DNA from: Sisyra terminalis
Lineage: Eukaryota > Arthropoda > Insecta > Neuroptera > Sisyridae
DNA: 64,000 nucleotides
NCBI GenBank assembly: GCA_958496175.1
Contig: OY292276.1
Coordinates: 54,263,080-54,327,079, forward strand
Direction: 5' to 3'
Shown: positions 47,340 through 60,599 of the stretch, piece after piece
Numbering within the stretch: the stretch's first letter is position 1
Layout: the number at the start of each line of letters is the position of its first letter
The notes under the pieces: generated by a model
What the model saw: the letters and a program-made list of their open reading frames with translations, nothing else
Told to the model about the DNA's origin: nothing
Databases searched by the model: none
Made by a program: the position numbers and the translations under genes

Positions 47340-47520
47340 GCACGGATGAGCCGTAATGAGCGTGAAGCGCCCCGAGCGCTTTACAGTGCTAGACGTCCAC
47401 ATTGGCCGAAACCGAAACGCCCATCGACCCGGGATTGGTCACGCGTGCTGACAAGCTGCAGCGCTGCGCATCCGATTGGTCCACGACCACCAGCAGAGCT
47501 TTCATCCATTCATTCATTCT
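47340..47520 (+). promoter_or_regulatory. GC-rich promoter-like island with three inverted CCAAT boxes
   Basis: ATTGG occurs at 47401, 47434 and 47475 (spacing 33 and 41 bp) in the only strongly GC-rich and CpG-rich stretch of the window. TCATTC words at about 47510-47521 resemble insect initiators. NF-Y-type control is inference. Confidence 0.5.
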
Positions 47521-48169
47521 TTCATCGAGCTTCCCGCGCCGTGCCAAAGCTCAGCGCTAGCACTCGGCGCCACGAAAATCGAACTTTTGCGGAAAAATTG
47601 AGCGTTTTTTTTTCTGTCGGAATTGATATTGCGGGCCGCGTGTGATGGTCGGTGGTTGAAGTGGTGGAACTGGACATGGTATGGGCCGCGGTTTTGGTCG
47701 AGTGGACCATGTGGACAGTTGCTAGTGTGTGAATTGGATGAAGTGGTCGGATAGTGGTGGAACTTGGACACAACCCATGAGCCACTAACACATACTCACC
47801 ACCGGGGACCATATAATGAAGAAGTGACATGACGCGGGCCCGTGACGCAACGCAACGCTACCAGTGCGTCACACTCCTTCGGCCGTGGTGGTCACACTTT
47901 TGAAACACCCCGGCGCTTTAAAGCTCACTTTCAACGCTCGTTTGTTTCGTCCAAGAACCGACCAACACAACGGTTTGCACCTTAATTCTCTCAACTCTAA
48001 ATCAACACTAGACGTTTCCACCAAAAAAATAAACAAACCACTTATCAGACAGTCTTTTTTTTATTTATAAACAAAAACAGAACACTGTGATTTTAAAAAA
48101 ACAAATGAACACGTTGAATAACTAGTGCGTTTTTGTTACTGTTTTGTGCTTCAATCGAGATTTATCGAA
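47521..48169 (+). other. Candidate noncoding first exon
   Basis: GC-rich, leader-like sequence downstream of the CCAAT cluster, with short upstream frames (for example ATG at 47644) and a GTGACGCA/TGCGTCAC hairpin (47842-47872). A consensus splice donor, GTAAGT, lies at 48170-48175. No coding frame of known type. It could be the 5' UTR of a large gene extending beyond the window. The opposite strand cannot be excluded. Confidence 0.4.
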
Positions 48170-48175
48170 GTAAGT

Positions 48176-49454
48176 TTATACAAATTCTTTATATGGCAAC
48201 CACATAACTTCCTTATACTTGGAACCTCATTATTACTAGTATAGTATATGTATATCTTAAATGATTAATTCTTTAAAATTTTATCCCTTTCTTCTTTTTC
48301 CAATAAATCGAATTCTTTTCACAGTTTATCGCTTTAATCCTATCAAAACTTCTCAATATTACAACTAAACGTTTCTTACGTAGCTTTAAAAAAGGATTTA
48401 TTACTTCACGTACTATCGGTACCTACTTTAAATTTAATCCTAAGAACGTAAAAAACTAAAACTCAAATTGTTGTTATTTATTTACCAAAGTATTTCCTTA
48501 TAAACAAATTACCCATCTATTGATTTTCCCTAGGAATTGTTTTAACTCTTTAGTGTGTCTTTCTAATACCAAAGCTCAATCTTTGTAAAAATGTGTTAAC
48601 TTTATACTAAACGATTTAATCGTTAATTTTCCTCCTCAATTTTCTTTCGAATGACTTGATTTGACTATCTAATGACTCTTAAGCAATGTTTTTAAGATAA
48701 AACCTTTTGTTTACTTTCATCGTAACAATCGCTAAATCTTTTGAGCTTTTTATGCCAAAAAAAAAAAACAGAAATATTAACAAATTTAGCATAAATATAA
48801 CTAGCAGAAAAAATTAAATAACTATTTTCCCAGAAAATATTATATGGTTCGTAAGCAGAGAATAAGAAGACTATCAATACAAACATACTAATATTTCACT
48901 GAAGAAGTTATATAGGAAGTCTTCCAAAGCTTCCAAAAGTTTGTTGCTCCTCAAAGTTTCAACTTTTTAATTATTTATAAAATCATAATAAAAATAACAT
49001 AAGTATTGCCACTGAAGTAATCAAAGCAGGATTAAAAACAAAAGAATGATAAAAGCCATACTGAGATCTTTCCTGTTGTAACTTTGATACAAATCAAGTG
49101 TTAGGTACTAATCTAATTCATTGTTGAAGCGCAGTATAGAGAGCTTTCAAAGAGCACTCGATAGGTTTCTGTTTTTCTTCACAACTTAGAGCTTTTTTTT
49201 AAATAGTTGAACTATATTACCAATGGTGACCAAACACTTGATCAAACTCCTAGAATAATCCCTATAGAAAGTTACTCACTAGTATTTTTGCTTATACATT
49301 AAAAGTTACCTCCATAGAAAAATCCTCACACAGGAATTAACGCACAATGATATATCGTTACATAGAAATTACCTCATTGAAAAAATTGAAAAAAAAAAGT
49401 TTATTTCTCAATTAATTTGCTATTATTTTATTATTAGTATTGTTACAATTTTGT
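48176..49454. other. Noncoding, possibly intronic
   Basis: AT-rich, no gene recognised. Confidence 0.35.
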
Positions 49455-52400
49455 CAGAATAACGGCTTATTCCTAATATCTCCGGCGCCACGATTTAAGA
49501 ACGGATTATGGTAGAAGAAGCCTAAATAAATCGAAAATTAAGAATACCAATTTGCGAGTTTTCGCTTCGTTTTCCTAGAAAATAGGTTTTTAGTAGAAAA
49601 ATTACAATGTTATTTCTTATGGGAAATCAATTTGTATAAATCCGCCAACGGCCTACTTCAACGGATAACGATATTTTCAACGCAAAGGTTTTTGTTGCGG
49701 TCCTTATTTTAGGCATGTAGATTGAGTTAATTCCATATTTCATTTAAATTATTCGATCAAGAATCAAGGTACCTTGCAATCAATGTTACTAAGTAAAATG
49801 GGCAGCTGTTGTCACAACAATTTTACAGCAGGGATATTTTAGGAAATATTCAACATTTTATAATGGTCGAGTTTTAGCGAAAATAAAGTACAAATCGAAT
49901 TTGAAAATTGATTTCAAAAGTCTAACAGGCATTTAATTTTAAAAATTGTAAAACGACAGATATTGGAAATGTTTCATAAAATGTTTCTAAATTCATTTCC
50001 AATTTTTTTTTTCGTAAGTTTCTACAATTAAATTTTTAAACTAATGTATATAAAATTTAGGCTACCTTACCAATAAATGAAGCAGCCTATTGTCACAAAT
50101 TCACTCAATTTTGTCAAATCACAAATTATCACACTAAAAACACGACTGGTGAGGTTGAACTATTTTACAAGAATGAAGAAAGACAAAATCTATTTAATAA
50201 AAATTAAAAGAATAGCCTACTAAAATTTAACAGTATAAGAAATTATATTTTCTTGGAACGGGTAACTCTGATCCATTCAGAACCACTCATGAAAATAACA
50301 TTACCAAATTTAAGATCAGTTTTCCATAAAATGTCTCCCTACATTAGCATTTTAGTATTTTGATTTTAATTCGTTAATTCCTCTCAGGATATTATTTTTG
50401 ACTATTTCCTCAAAATAAGTCTCACCGGGAAAAAATTATAGTAAACTTCAAATTCTTGTTCAAGTTAACTAAGACTAAATCATTTCAAGTATCAACAAAT
50501 ATATGCGTTTATAACTTTCCTTTTTAATTCGCTAATCTCTCTCGGGATATTATTAAATCTTATTACCTTTCACCTTCGAGCTATGAACATTATATGCACT
50601 GACCAGTAAAGGTTTTGCATTCTTTATTTATTAAACTATCCCAGATATTTGAATTGGATAATAAATAAAAATAAACAAATTATTTTAAGTAACACTTAAT
50701 ATACGCATCAATATTTTTCCACATTTTTAATTTGCCAATCTCTCACGGTTTAAAATTTCATAAAATTAATTATTTAAATTAAGAAACACCTAAAATACGC
50801 ATCTATACTTTTCTTCATATTAAATTCGCTAGTCGCTCTCACATTATTATTAGTTTCAATTACCAACTATATCTCTTAACGTTTTTCATTTGCTAATCTA
50901 TCTCGGGTTATTACTTCCTACAATTTACAATGTACTGTAAGTTTAGCCTAGTCTATGCTTCTATATCATTCTACGTTTGAAATTCGCTAATCTATCTCGG
51001 GTTATTACTTCTTAAAATTCACAAGCTACTGTAACTTAAGCCTGGTATACGCTTCTATATCTTTCTACGTTTTTAATTCGCTAATCTATCTCGGGTTATT
51101 ATTTCTTAATATTTTCAATTTTCTGTAAGTTGAGCCCGGTGAACCCTTCTATATCTTTCTACGTATTAAATTCGCTAATCTATCTTAGGTTATTATTTCT
51201 TATAATTCTCAATTTCCTGTAAGTTTAGTCTAGTGTACGCTTCTATATCTTTCTACGTTTTAAATTCGCTAAACTATCTCGGGTTATTACTACTTAAAAT
51301 TCACAAGCTACTGTAACTTGAGCCTGGTATACGCTTCTATATCTTTCTACGTTTTTAATTCGCTAATCTATCTCGGGTTATTATTTCTTAATATTTTCAA
51401 TTTTCTGTAAGTTTAGCCCGGTGAACCCTTCTATATCTTTCTACGTATTAAATTCGCTTATCTATCTTGGGTTATTATTTCTTAGAATCCAAAATTTACT
51501 GAAACTTTAGCCTAGTGTACGCTTCTATATCTTTCTACGTTTTAAATTCGCTAATCTATCTCGGGTTATTATTGTGTAAAACTCACAATCTACACTAATT
51601 TTTGTCTGGTTTACGCTTCTATATCATTCTACGTTTTTAATTCGCTAATCTATCTTGGGTTATTATTTCTTATAATTCTCAATTTCCTGTAAGTTTAGTC
51701 TAGTGTACGCTTCTATATCTATCTACCTTTTAAATTCGCTAATCTATCTCGGGTTATTATTTCTTAATATTTTCAATTTTCTGTAAGTTTAGCCCGGTGA
51801 ACCCTTCTATATCTTTCTACGTATTAAATTCGCTAATCTATCTTAGGTTATTATTTCTTATAATTCTCAATTTCCTGTAAGTTTAGTCTAGTGTACGCTT
51901 CTATATCTTTCTACGTTTTAAATTCGCTAAACTATCTCGAGTTATTACTTCTTAAAATTCACAATCTACTTTAACTTAAGCCTGGTATACGCTTCTATAT
52001 ATTTCTACGTTTTTAATTCGCTAATCTATCTCGGGTTATTATTTCTTAAAATTTAAATTTACTGTAAGTTTAGCCTAGTGTACGCTTCTATATCTTTCTA
52101 CGTTTTAAATTCGCTAATCTATCTCGAGTTATTATTTTGTAAAATTCACAATTTACTGTAACTTTAGCCTAGTGTACGCTTCTATATCTTTCTACGTTTT
52201 AAATTCGCAAATCCATCTCGGGTTTTTATTGTGTAAAATTCACAATCTACACTAATTTTTGTCTGGTTTACGCTTCTATATCATTCTACGTTTTTAATTC
52301 GCTAATCTATCTTGGGTTATTATTTCTTATAATTCTCAATTTCCTGTAAGTTTAGCCTAGTGTACGCTTCTATATCTTTCTACGTTTTAAATTCGCTTAT

Positions 52401-54806
52401 CTATCTCGGGTTATTATGTTGTAAAATTCACAATTTACTGAAACTTTAGCCTGGTGTACGCTTCTATATCTTTCAACGTTTTTAAGTCGCTAATCTATCT
52501 CGGGTTATTATTTCTTATAATTTACAATTTACTCTAAGTTTAGCTTGGCGTACCCATGTATATCTTTCTACGTTTTTAATTCGTTAATCTATCTCGGGTT
52601 ATTATTCCTTAAAATTCACAATTTACTGCAAGTTTAACCTGGTGTACGTATCTATATTTTTCTTCATTTTTAATTCGCTAGTCTCTCTCGTGTTATTATT
52701 TATTTTAGTCGTCCGTCCTTATCGAACTATCAATACTACTAATCACTGTCTCACCTGTGAGTAGATTAACAATTTATGTTTATAAGCGAGTGTCGTAGAT
52801 ACTCAATAAGGGTTTAATTTTCGTTGTTGGATCACTTATTTAAATTAGCATATTACTTTTTGTAACACCAAGTTTACACTTTTTTTTTATTATAAATTCG
52901 CTAAAGCCTCTCAGGATATTATTATTAGTAATCATCTGCTCTCTTTGAAGTACAATACTTCTAATTATCGTGTCCAATGTGTATATATGATCCCTTGTAA
53001 ATGTTTATAATCGAGTGTTGTAGGTATTTTATTTGGGTTTTGACTTTTTTATTCATTATTCGGTTTTAAATTTTCAAAAATATTATTGTGACAATTTTTC
53101 TTTACGTATGTTTTAGGCTTTCTTTAAATTACATTTGATAAAGTATTTGATTTCTTGGTTTCCAACACTTCTTCGAAATTATTTGTTGAATTTTAATTTG
53201 AAAAAGCCCTGATTTTTGATGAAAGAATCTTAAAAAATAGAAATATAATATTTAAATTTATATTCATTCATTTCCCAAACGTTAAATACAAACCAATATT
53301 TTCATTTAATTTCGAAACATACACTTCGCAATATCCTTGCACCAACTACATTTTATACAAATTTGGCAGTCACATTATATTTGAATAACTTCGAGAATTA
53401 GTTGAATTATTTTCTTTCAAATGGTACGGATGAATTTCAAATTTTTGTTCGTTTCTAGAAGAAAATTGTAAATTAGGTAGAGTAAGAAATGTTTTCTATA
53501 AATTTACATCTTTTTGTAACTGATTCAACTTACGGGTTTAAAATTTATGAAGTCCACCAAATTTAATAGTTCACATTAGCGTTTATTACGCAGTTCCCTC
53601 GATTTTTTTTCTTGTATTTGAAGTATTAAAACAGTCAACTTTAATGAAATGTTTTGGATAAAAACACGTTATTTTTGAATTTGAAAGTTTTACTTTGCCT
53701 TTACATTTACACAATATCACTCATGAAGTTCCATAAATGCAAATATAATTGATTTTTTTGTTGGTCACATATCCCACTACTGATGTTTTAATTTTCGATT
53801 CTTGTCGGTTTCAAAGAATTTTTCAAATTTTAATTGTTTGGAATATAAACATTGTGAAAATGGGTTTCATAATGATCATTGACGTGAGTTTTCACCAGAA
53901 AATTGAGACGTAAGCCTGGCGAGACTTTTATACCAATTTTCAAGCATATGTTTTAAATACCGAATTAAACTGTAGATAGTTTTTACAGAATTTACAAATT
54001 TTCGCTTTTTACTTCTCGTTTTGAGTCTTTTTAGCCGTTTCAAAGTTCACAATAACTAAATCTCTCCAAGCAAAACATAACCTCCCTCCGTAATGCACAT
54101 AAATTCAAATTTCATTGTTTCCGCAAATATTTTCATTGAGTGTGAAAATTTAAAGTAATACATTCAAACATATTTCGGAAAATGAAGTCGCGGCAATAAT
54201 AATACTACTATTTTTTGAATGATATTATTGATGAAACGATTGTTATAACGGGTTTTCAATCATTTTTATTTTGAGTCAATCCAAAGACTATAATTATATT
54301 AGAATTTTTTTCTTTTCATTCATTGTAAAGTTTAAACAATGATGCAGGGAAATGAAATTAACCTGCATACGTTTTTAACCAAAAATCACTAATGAAGTAG
54401 GCATTCTTATCTCTTATAATTTTCAAATTTTGTTAATTTTTTAAGATGTTTCCAGATGTTTTAATTGAATTAAATATGGTCGAAGTGATTTAGTTAAAGA
54501 GCATATTTCCTTGGCCTACTAGGATTGTTATATTTAAAGCCAGTTGTAGCCAATCACAGCGCTTTTCATGAACGCTTTTTATAATGTATAAATTACGCAA
54601 AGTTTCATCGATTGGTCAAACTAAAAATAATTTTTTTCCCATAAGAAATAACATTGTAATTTTTCTGCTAAAAACTTATTTTCCAAGAAAACGAAGCGAA
54701 AACTCGCAAATTGGTATTCTTAATTTTCGATTTGTTTTTGCTTATTCTATCATAATCCGTTCTTAAATCGCGGCGCCGGAGATATTAGGAACTCCCCAGA
54801 ATAACG
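49455..54806. mobile_element. 5.3-kb element with about 156-bp inverted termini and 10-bp flanking repeats
   Basis: 49471-49626 is the reverse complement of 54635-54791 at roughly 90% identity (shared word TCCTAATATCTCCGGCGCC). CAGAATAACG flanks the pair directly at 49455-49464 and 54797-54806. Long inverted termini with a 9-11-bp target duplication are typical of Mutator-like elements. Foldback elements also fit, because the interior holds a tandem array. No transposase frame is present, so it would be nonautonomous. Confidence 0.7.
50881..52705. repeat. 94-bp tandem array, about 20 units
   Basis: The anchor GCTAATCTATCTCGGGTTAT recurs at 50892 and then every 94 bp to 52677 (18 intervals of 94, one of 93). 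Unit variants recur in blocks: 51080-51737 and 51738-52395 share a similar order of variants seven units (about 657 bp) apart. Degenerate, irregularly spaced copies flank it (about 50379, 50526, 50732, 50826 and 52886). Confidence 0.95.
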
Positions 54807-55931
54807 ATATTTTACAATATTTAAATTGAATAGAGAAAAAATCGAATTAGAAACTGGAACGTTGCCCAATATTGACGTCACTAAAGAGGACATGAGTCCT
54901 TTTTTTTTTTAAATTTATAAATTTTTCAAATAACAAGATATTAATGGAATATTAAGATATAAAGTAATCGCTCCAACACCGGTAAGTGTTGGGTCCGATC
55001 TTCAATTCGAACAAATTTTCGATATTTCTCGAATGCGGTTTTTTACTAACCCTAGAGCCGCTGAAAACTTTAGTAGTTATATAGCGGCGGTAAACAACCA
55101 TTAAAATAAATAAATAAATATATTTTTAAATAGTTTAAAAGTGTAATACAATACTAAAAATAAGTTACAATCAACTAAATAATAAATAAAATACATATTT
55201 TCTTCTGTAGGTTTAATTCTTTGTAAGGATAAATTATTGTGCGTTAGTTTTTGAATGAGGAATTTTCAAAGTGGGCAACTATCATAAAGCCATCACCAAA
55301 ATAATAACGATAATTATAAATAAATGATAACATTTTACTACTGAAACTATCTTAATCTTTTATTCGCAAATCTAAAATTACCTGCTCACAAATGCATAGC
55401 GGATGTAATATATTGTAATGCAATGTATTGTATTGAAAGTTTTGTAGAGGACACTTTTAAAAAATAAATTGTACTTTTGGATTGGCTAAAAACTGCGTTT
55501 TTTTATGCGAATATCCAAAAAAAAGACAAATGAATTGTGAGACTAAAAATCCTGATATCTGATTTTTAAATCAAGTGATCTTAAACAACTAGTTATTGTA
55601 TCCTACTGGAAGAAATAATCAAAATGCATTATAAACAGTGTCTTATAGTAATTTTTTATATTGGTAGCTTACCAATTAAATAATATAACCAAAATTATAT
55701 ATTTTGTTCAAAACAAAAGCTCAACTCGTAACAGGTGTCTTAATCTCCCCATAAAATATCCTCGACAAATGAACCATCGATTATTCATTCCATTTATAAT
55801 TGCCAACAAATTATTAATATTGCAAGTCGTTGTAATAAGTGTTGCTAAATTTTCATAATATTTTAAAATTTATTTAATAAAATTAGCCATTTTCTCTTAA
55901 TATTGGTGTAGCAAAACTTTCAGGACATTAC

Positions 55932-56281
55932 GGTTTTTCCGGCGCTACGATTTGAATACGGAATCTTATAGATTTTGATGGAGTTAAACGAAAAGAATGA
56001 ATACTGTTTTTCCATATTTTGCTTGGTTTACAAGATACCAACACTTAAGAATTGAAAAATGAAATTGTTCACATTTTAAAAGTTTCCTATGGATGTTATA
56101 AAAGTTTTTTTTTAATCTAGAGAAATCCGTTCAAAAAAGTGAAAAAATATGTAATTTTTTAATTTTTAAGTATCGAAATCTCGTAAACTATACGAAATTC
56201 TGAAAACAAGTTTTTTTTATTCGCTTAACTTTGCTAAGTTCTTCAAAAAAACCGTTTTCAAATGGTAGCACCGGAAAAACC
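55932..56281. repeat. 350-bp inverted-repeat element related to the 5.3-kb element's ends
   Basis: Starts GGTTTTTCCGGCGCTAC and ends with the near-exact reverse complement. Weaker symmetry runs about 90 bp inward. The CCGGCGC...ACGATTT...AACGG order resembles the termini at 49481 and 54780. No target duplication seen. Confidence 0.65.
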
Positions 56282-58980
56282 AAAGTTTCGCGAAATATTC
56301 AGTTGTCGGAATATTTCGTCACGATTTTTTTTAACTTAAGGAAAATCTTTTTAGTGATATTTGGTCTGCGGATAATTCTTCGGGGTATCAAATATCATGT
56401 AACCACTCAACCCTATGAACATTTAAAGCTCATCATTTGTAAGGGCTAAAACCATAAATATTTCTGCAATTGTTGCATTTCTTTTAAATTGTAATTTACC
56501 GTCGCTTTATATCTACTAAGGTCTTAAGCGACTCTTGCGTAAATAATAGTTTGTTTTCAATAAATATCGAAAATTTGCTCGAATCCAGAATAAAACCCAA
56601 ATCCTAGCAATTTTGGAGTGGCCACCTTAAGCACTTTACTACCATTAGGTAATTGTTGCATTTTGTGAGCTTACCTTTTCAATTTGAATAATTTTTACCG
56701 AAAATAATTTTGAAATTTTTATGCAATAGATTAACAAGAACAAGCTTATGGACGATAAGAATAAATAGTGAAAGCTTAAAAGCTTCTAATAAGTGTGAAA
56801 TGAAGGCAATTTTTAGAGCTTAATTTATTTTGTTAAATCACGTCTCAAAAATATGGCTCATTACTTTCCCTATTATTAGAAATCATGCAATTCGTGGTGC
56901 ATACTTTGGTTAATTTTTTTTTTTAGTATCAAAACAATCCCCTGAGTTTGAATCGAAAAAACCGCCTGGGTACTTTTCCCATACAAACCGGCCTATACCC
57001 TTTAAGCAGTTCAAAAATTTCAAAGTTAACTTGAAATTTCTGAACTATACCTTTACTTTAAATGATATAATATTTTGTTTCTTTTATTCACCTGTTTTTG
57101 TCAACAAAACAAAAGACAACCATCGCTATATTATTTTCATGTAACGACTAATATGGATGTTGGAAAGGGTTGATTTTTTCGATAAGTTAAGCAATTAGTC
57201 GAGGCGAACGAAATGCGTTGCATGAAAGGCATAAAAGTCGGAAACGGAAATTCAAAAATAACATGAAGAAGGAAACAATTGAACGTATTTGTAACAATTA
57301 TGTACTGAGTTAATCGAAGTGTGCGGGCTATATACTACAACATAACAATTACGTAACGAAACAAACGTCGCTCGGTGGTTATACAATGCCTATATAGTTA
57401 AATGGTGGTTCTTATTTGTACATTTTATGACCATTTTGTTATTACCGCCTTGTAATGATTAGTCAAACGTACGATTATAGTTTACAGAAAAAAAAAACAA
57501 TTGCATATTGTGTGACGGAAAAGCTTTCTTTTGATTTTTCCTCCTCTAAAGCGGCTCTCACCTGTAAAGCTTGCGGTAATTTTTTAAATATCACTTTTCA
57601 ATTTGTTGGGGAACATGTCGCCAAGTTTTGCAGCACTTGATTGGTGCTTTGATAAAAACAATTGCAGTTTTTTTTGTTTTGTAAAGTTAAATTAAAAAGC
57701 GGGCAATTTGAAAAATTATAGGTCTGATAAACACTTTTTTATAATGAAGGTATTAATAAGGAAAAAAGTGATTTGCAAACGTTAAGTTGTGTTTAATGCA
57801 ATTTTAAAAATTCATAAATTAAACTTTTGAGGTCCGCCTTGGGAGGTTTTCCCCTCCGAAAATGGCCTCGGAAGTGTTGAAAATAATTGCGAAACCCGTC
57901 TCTGTCGTATGGTACCATTTGGCCAAATGCTAATTATTATTTGGTGAGATTTTTTCCACGTTTGAGATTTGGTCGTCTTAATTGCAACTCTTTTTACCTT
58001 CGGACCTCATCAAATATATTCAAATCAGCCAATTTCACCCACGTTCGGCCATTTTATTTTCAATTTGTTGGCAAATTGGCGAATTTATTGCAAATGTTTA
58101 TTGGCCACTTGTTAATATCCAAATTTTCACTTGATAAAATGTGATTTGATGCTTAAATTGGAAAGAAATTGATGAACTAAGATTTGCCAAATTATTTAAG
58201 GCTAATTTTCCCAAAAAAAAATTTCTCCTTTGAAGTTTCTCTTCGAATTACTCTTTGTGCTTCAGTATAATGTTTCGTCATTGGATTTTTTGGTTCCATT
58301 TTATCGAAAGCTAGGAAATGGTCTTCTTTTGATTTGATCAAATTGCACAGATAAAAAAAATCATCTGCTTTATATAGAAGAAAAAAATTTCTCCCACGAA
58401 ATTCTATTCGATATCAATAAATTCAGTAAGATCGTAAACAGTAGCTCGTGGCATTCGCTTTAATTCCTATGATTAAAAAAGGGATTTCAACTTCGTTTTT
58501 TTTTTCCTCCAAATTTAATGTCTTTTAAATCAGAAATACCAACGCAATAATTTATGGCAAAAAAATTGGCCCATAAATAAAAAATTTCATCTCCCCATTA
58601 TTAGTCCCATTAAAAAAGATCCCCAGTGCCTAATTTTATACGTAACCGAGACCTCTATTATTTATATTGAAACGCGCGTCATTTTCAATCTCTATTAACC
58701 ACCCAACGGAAGCCCAATAATTATCCTCAACGACAAAATCTCCACTGCATAACTGCCGGCTAAAAAGAAGAAAAAAAAAATTAGGCCAAAAATTGCAAGC
58801 TATTAATAAAACAGAAAAAAAAAATATCTGAAACATATAATTTTGAAATTCCTCAACTATTACCTAGTTATTTGCAACCCTTTTTAACAACGACGAAAAA
58901 AAAAATGGACAACTCTCGTGCTGGTCCGGCAAGTTCGTCTTGCAATGAGCTTGAAAAGATCAAAGCTCAAACTATCGGTT
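56282..58980. other. Noncoding, possibly intronic
   Basis: No gene recognised. Confidence 0.35.
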
Positions 58981-59001
58981 GGCATGCGACATATCAATTG
59001 C

Positions 59002-59058
59002 ATTTGCATATGAACAACAGGCAACGAAAAAAAAAGCACAAACATTAACTATGCAAAT
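59002..59058. promoter_or_regulatory. Inverted pair of octamer (POU-type) words
   Basis: ATTTGCAT at 59002-59009 and ATGCAAAT at 59051-59058, 49 bp apart in inverted order. Suggestive of an enhancer; unproven. Confidence 0.3.
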
Positions 59059-60009
59059 GCGGGGATCAAGACGGCTGTGACTAAAACAAAAAAACCAATG
59101 CTCACTTCACACTATACTTGAAATATCAACAAAAGCTCATAGACAAAGAAAAGCTCACATTTTTTGATACCAACCACGAGCTTTACGAGCGCTTTCTCTC
59201 CCTTCATCTACGACCTTCAAGTGGGCACTCCGTGCCCATATTCTTGTATATTTAGTACATAGAGATTGGCGCGATTAGAACTAAATATAATTTGACCACT
59301 TTTCGGGGTGAGCTTTTTAATCTTTGCTGTTTAATATTTAATTTATACGAATTTCAACGAACGGGGAAAATAGTCGGATATTTGCACGATATTATGCCTC
59401 GATTTTTTCCTCTCGGTTCAATTGAGGCGTAGAAGATTTATTACGGAAATATTTAAATCAGTGCAACCCAAACCGAATTTTTAAATTTCTTTTCTAGTAA
59501 AAAACAATTCTACGCAAATCAAGCAAATACCAAATAATTACGCAAGGAAAACTTTAAAATTTAGGTTATAACTCGATGCAAATTGTATTAATTTCGGCTC
59601 AACTTTCAACCCCCAACCACTTGTCATTTGGGGGGTAATGGGGTAATGTTGTCGAATATGTGTTCCTCTTGCCCAGTTTTCGTATGTGTACTAAAAGAGA
59701 GGGCGTTGTATGGTGTTGGGTACGCGTGTTTTTGAATATGTTAATGATGCGGACGTTTATCTGATAATCGAGTGACCGGTAATGCTACGGTAATTACACC
59801 TTACACAATAATCGGGGTGTTGAGATTTATTTCATAAATGCGCCTATGTGACATGCCATATTAAAATTATTATTATAAACGACCCATAAAACAAGTGTGG
59901 AACGGGGAAACTTTAGTTTTACGAACCGTTAAATCTAGGAAGACTTTAGTTTTGGTTATGGGTAACCATAAAATAAGATTAACCGCTTTCCTGCCTAGTG
60001 AATGCTCTA

Positions 60010-60590
60010 ATTTAATTGCAATAAATAAATAATTAAACCCTGAACAATCAATTGTTCGAAAGACAAGTTACCGTTTCGAATACCAGCAAAAAAGTAGTAA
60101 AGATGGTCAATCTAAAATCAGTACCTACAAAATTTAAATTCAGCTTGATTCCTGCCATCAAATTGGACAAAAGGACCACAATCCAAATGGCCAATATACG
60201 TAAAATAAAAAAAATTATAAAATGAGCATGATTTTCATGCGTTAAATCATTTTCTCGGCTTACGGTTTCTTAACAACGCTAGAGTCCTTTTAGGATAATT
60301 TAATAAAATAAACAAATAAGAAATGAAACTCTGAACGGTCAATTGTTCGAAAAACAAGCTACCGTTTCGAATACCAGCAAAAAAATAATAAAGGTTTTCA
60401 ATCTAAAACCATTAGCTACTAAATTTGAATTCAGCTAGATTCCTGCCATTAAATTGGATAAAAGAACCACAATTCAGACGGCCAAAATACGTAAAATAAA
60501 AAAAAATATAAAATGAGCATGATTTTCATGCGTTAAATCATTTTCTCGGCTTACAATTTGTTAACAACTCTAGAGTCCCTTTAAAATCAT
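60010..60590. repeat. Tandem duplication, two copies of about 291 bp
   Basis: The shared word AATTGTTCGA lies at 60050 and 60341. The copies match through GTTTCGAATACCAGCAAAAA and GAGCATGATTTTCATGCGTT and end near 60296 and 60590. Noncoding. Confidence 0.9.
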
Positions 60591-60599
60591 AGTTAATAT

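Noticed and set aside
47346..47645. 99-residue open frame in the GC-rich island
   Set aside because: It overlaps the CCAAT boxes and presumed start region. Long frames are expected by chance in GC-rich DNA, and the opposite strand is open too.
50881..52705. Regular repeat array as a possible CRISPR locus
   Set aside because: Units are 94 bp head to tail with similarity along the full length, not short identical repeats with unique spacers, and the genome is clearly eukaryotic.
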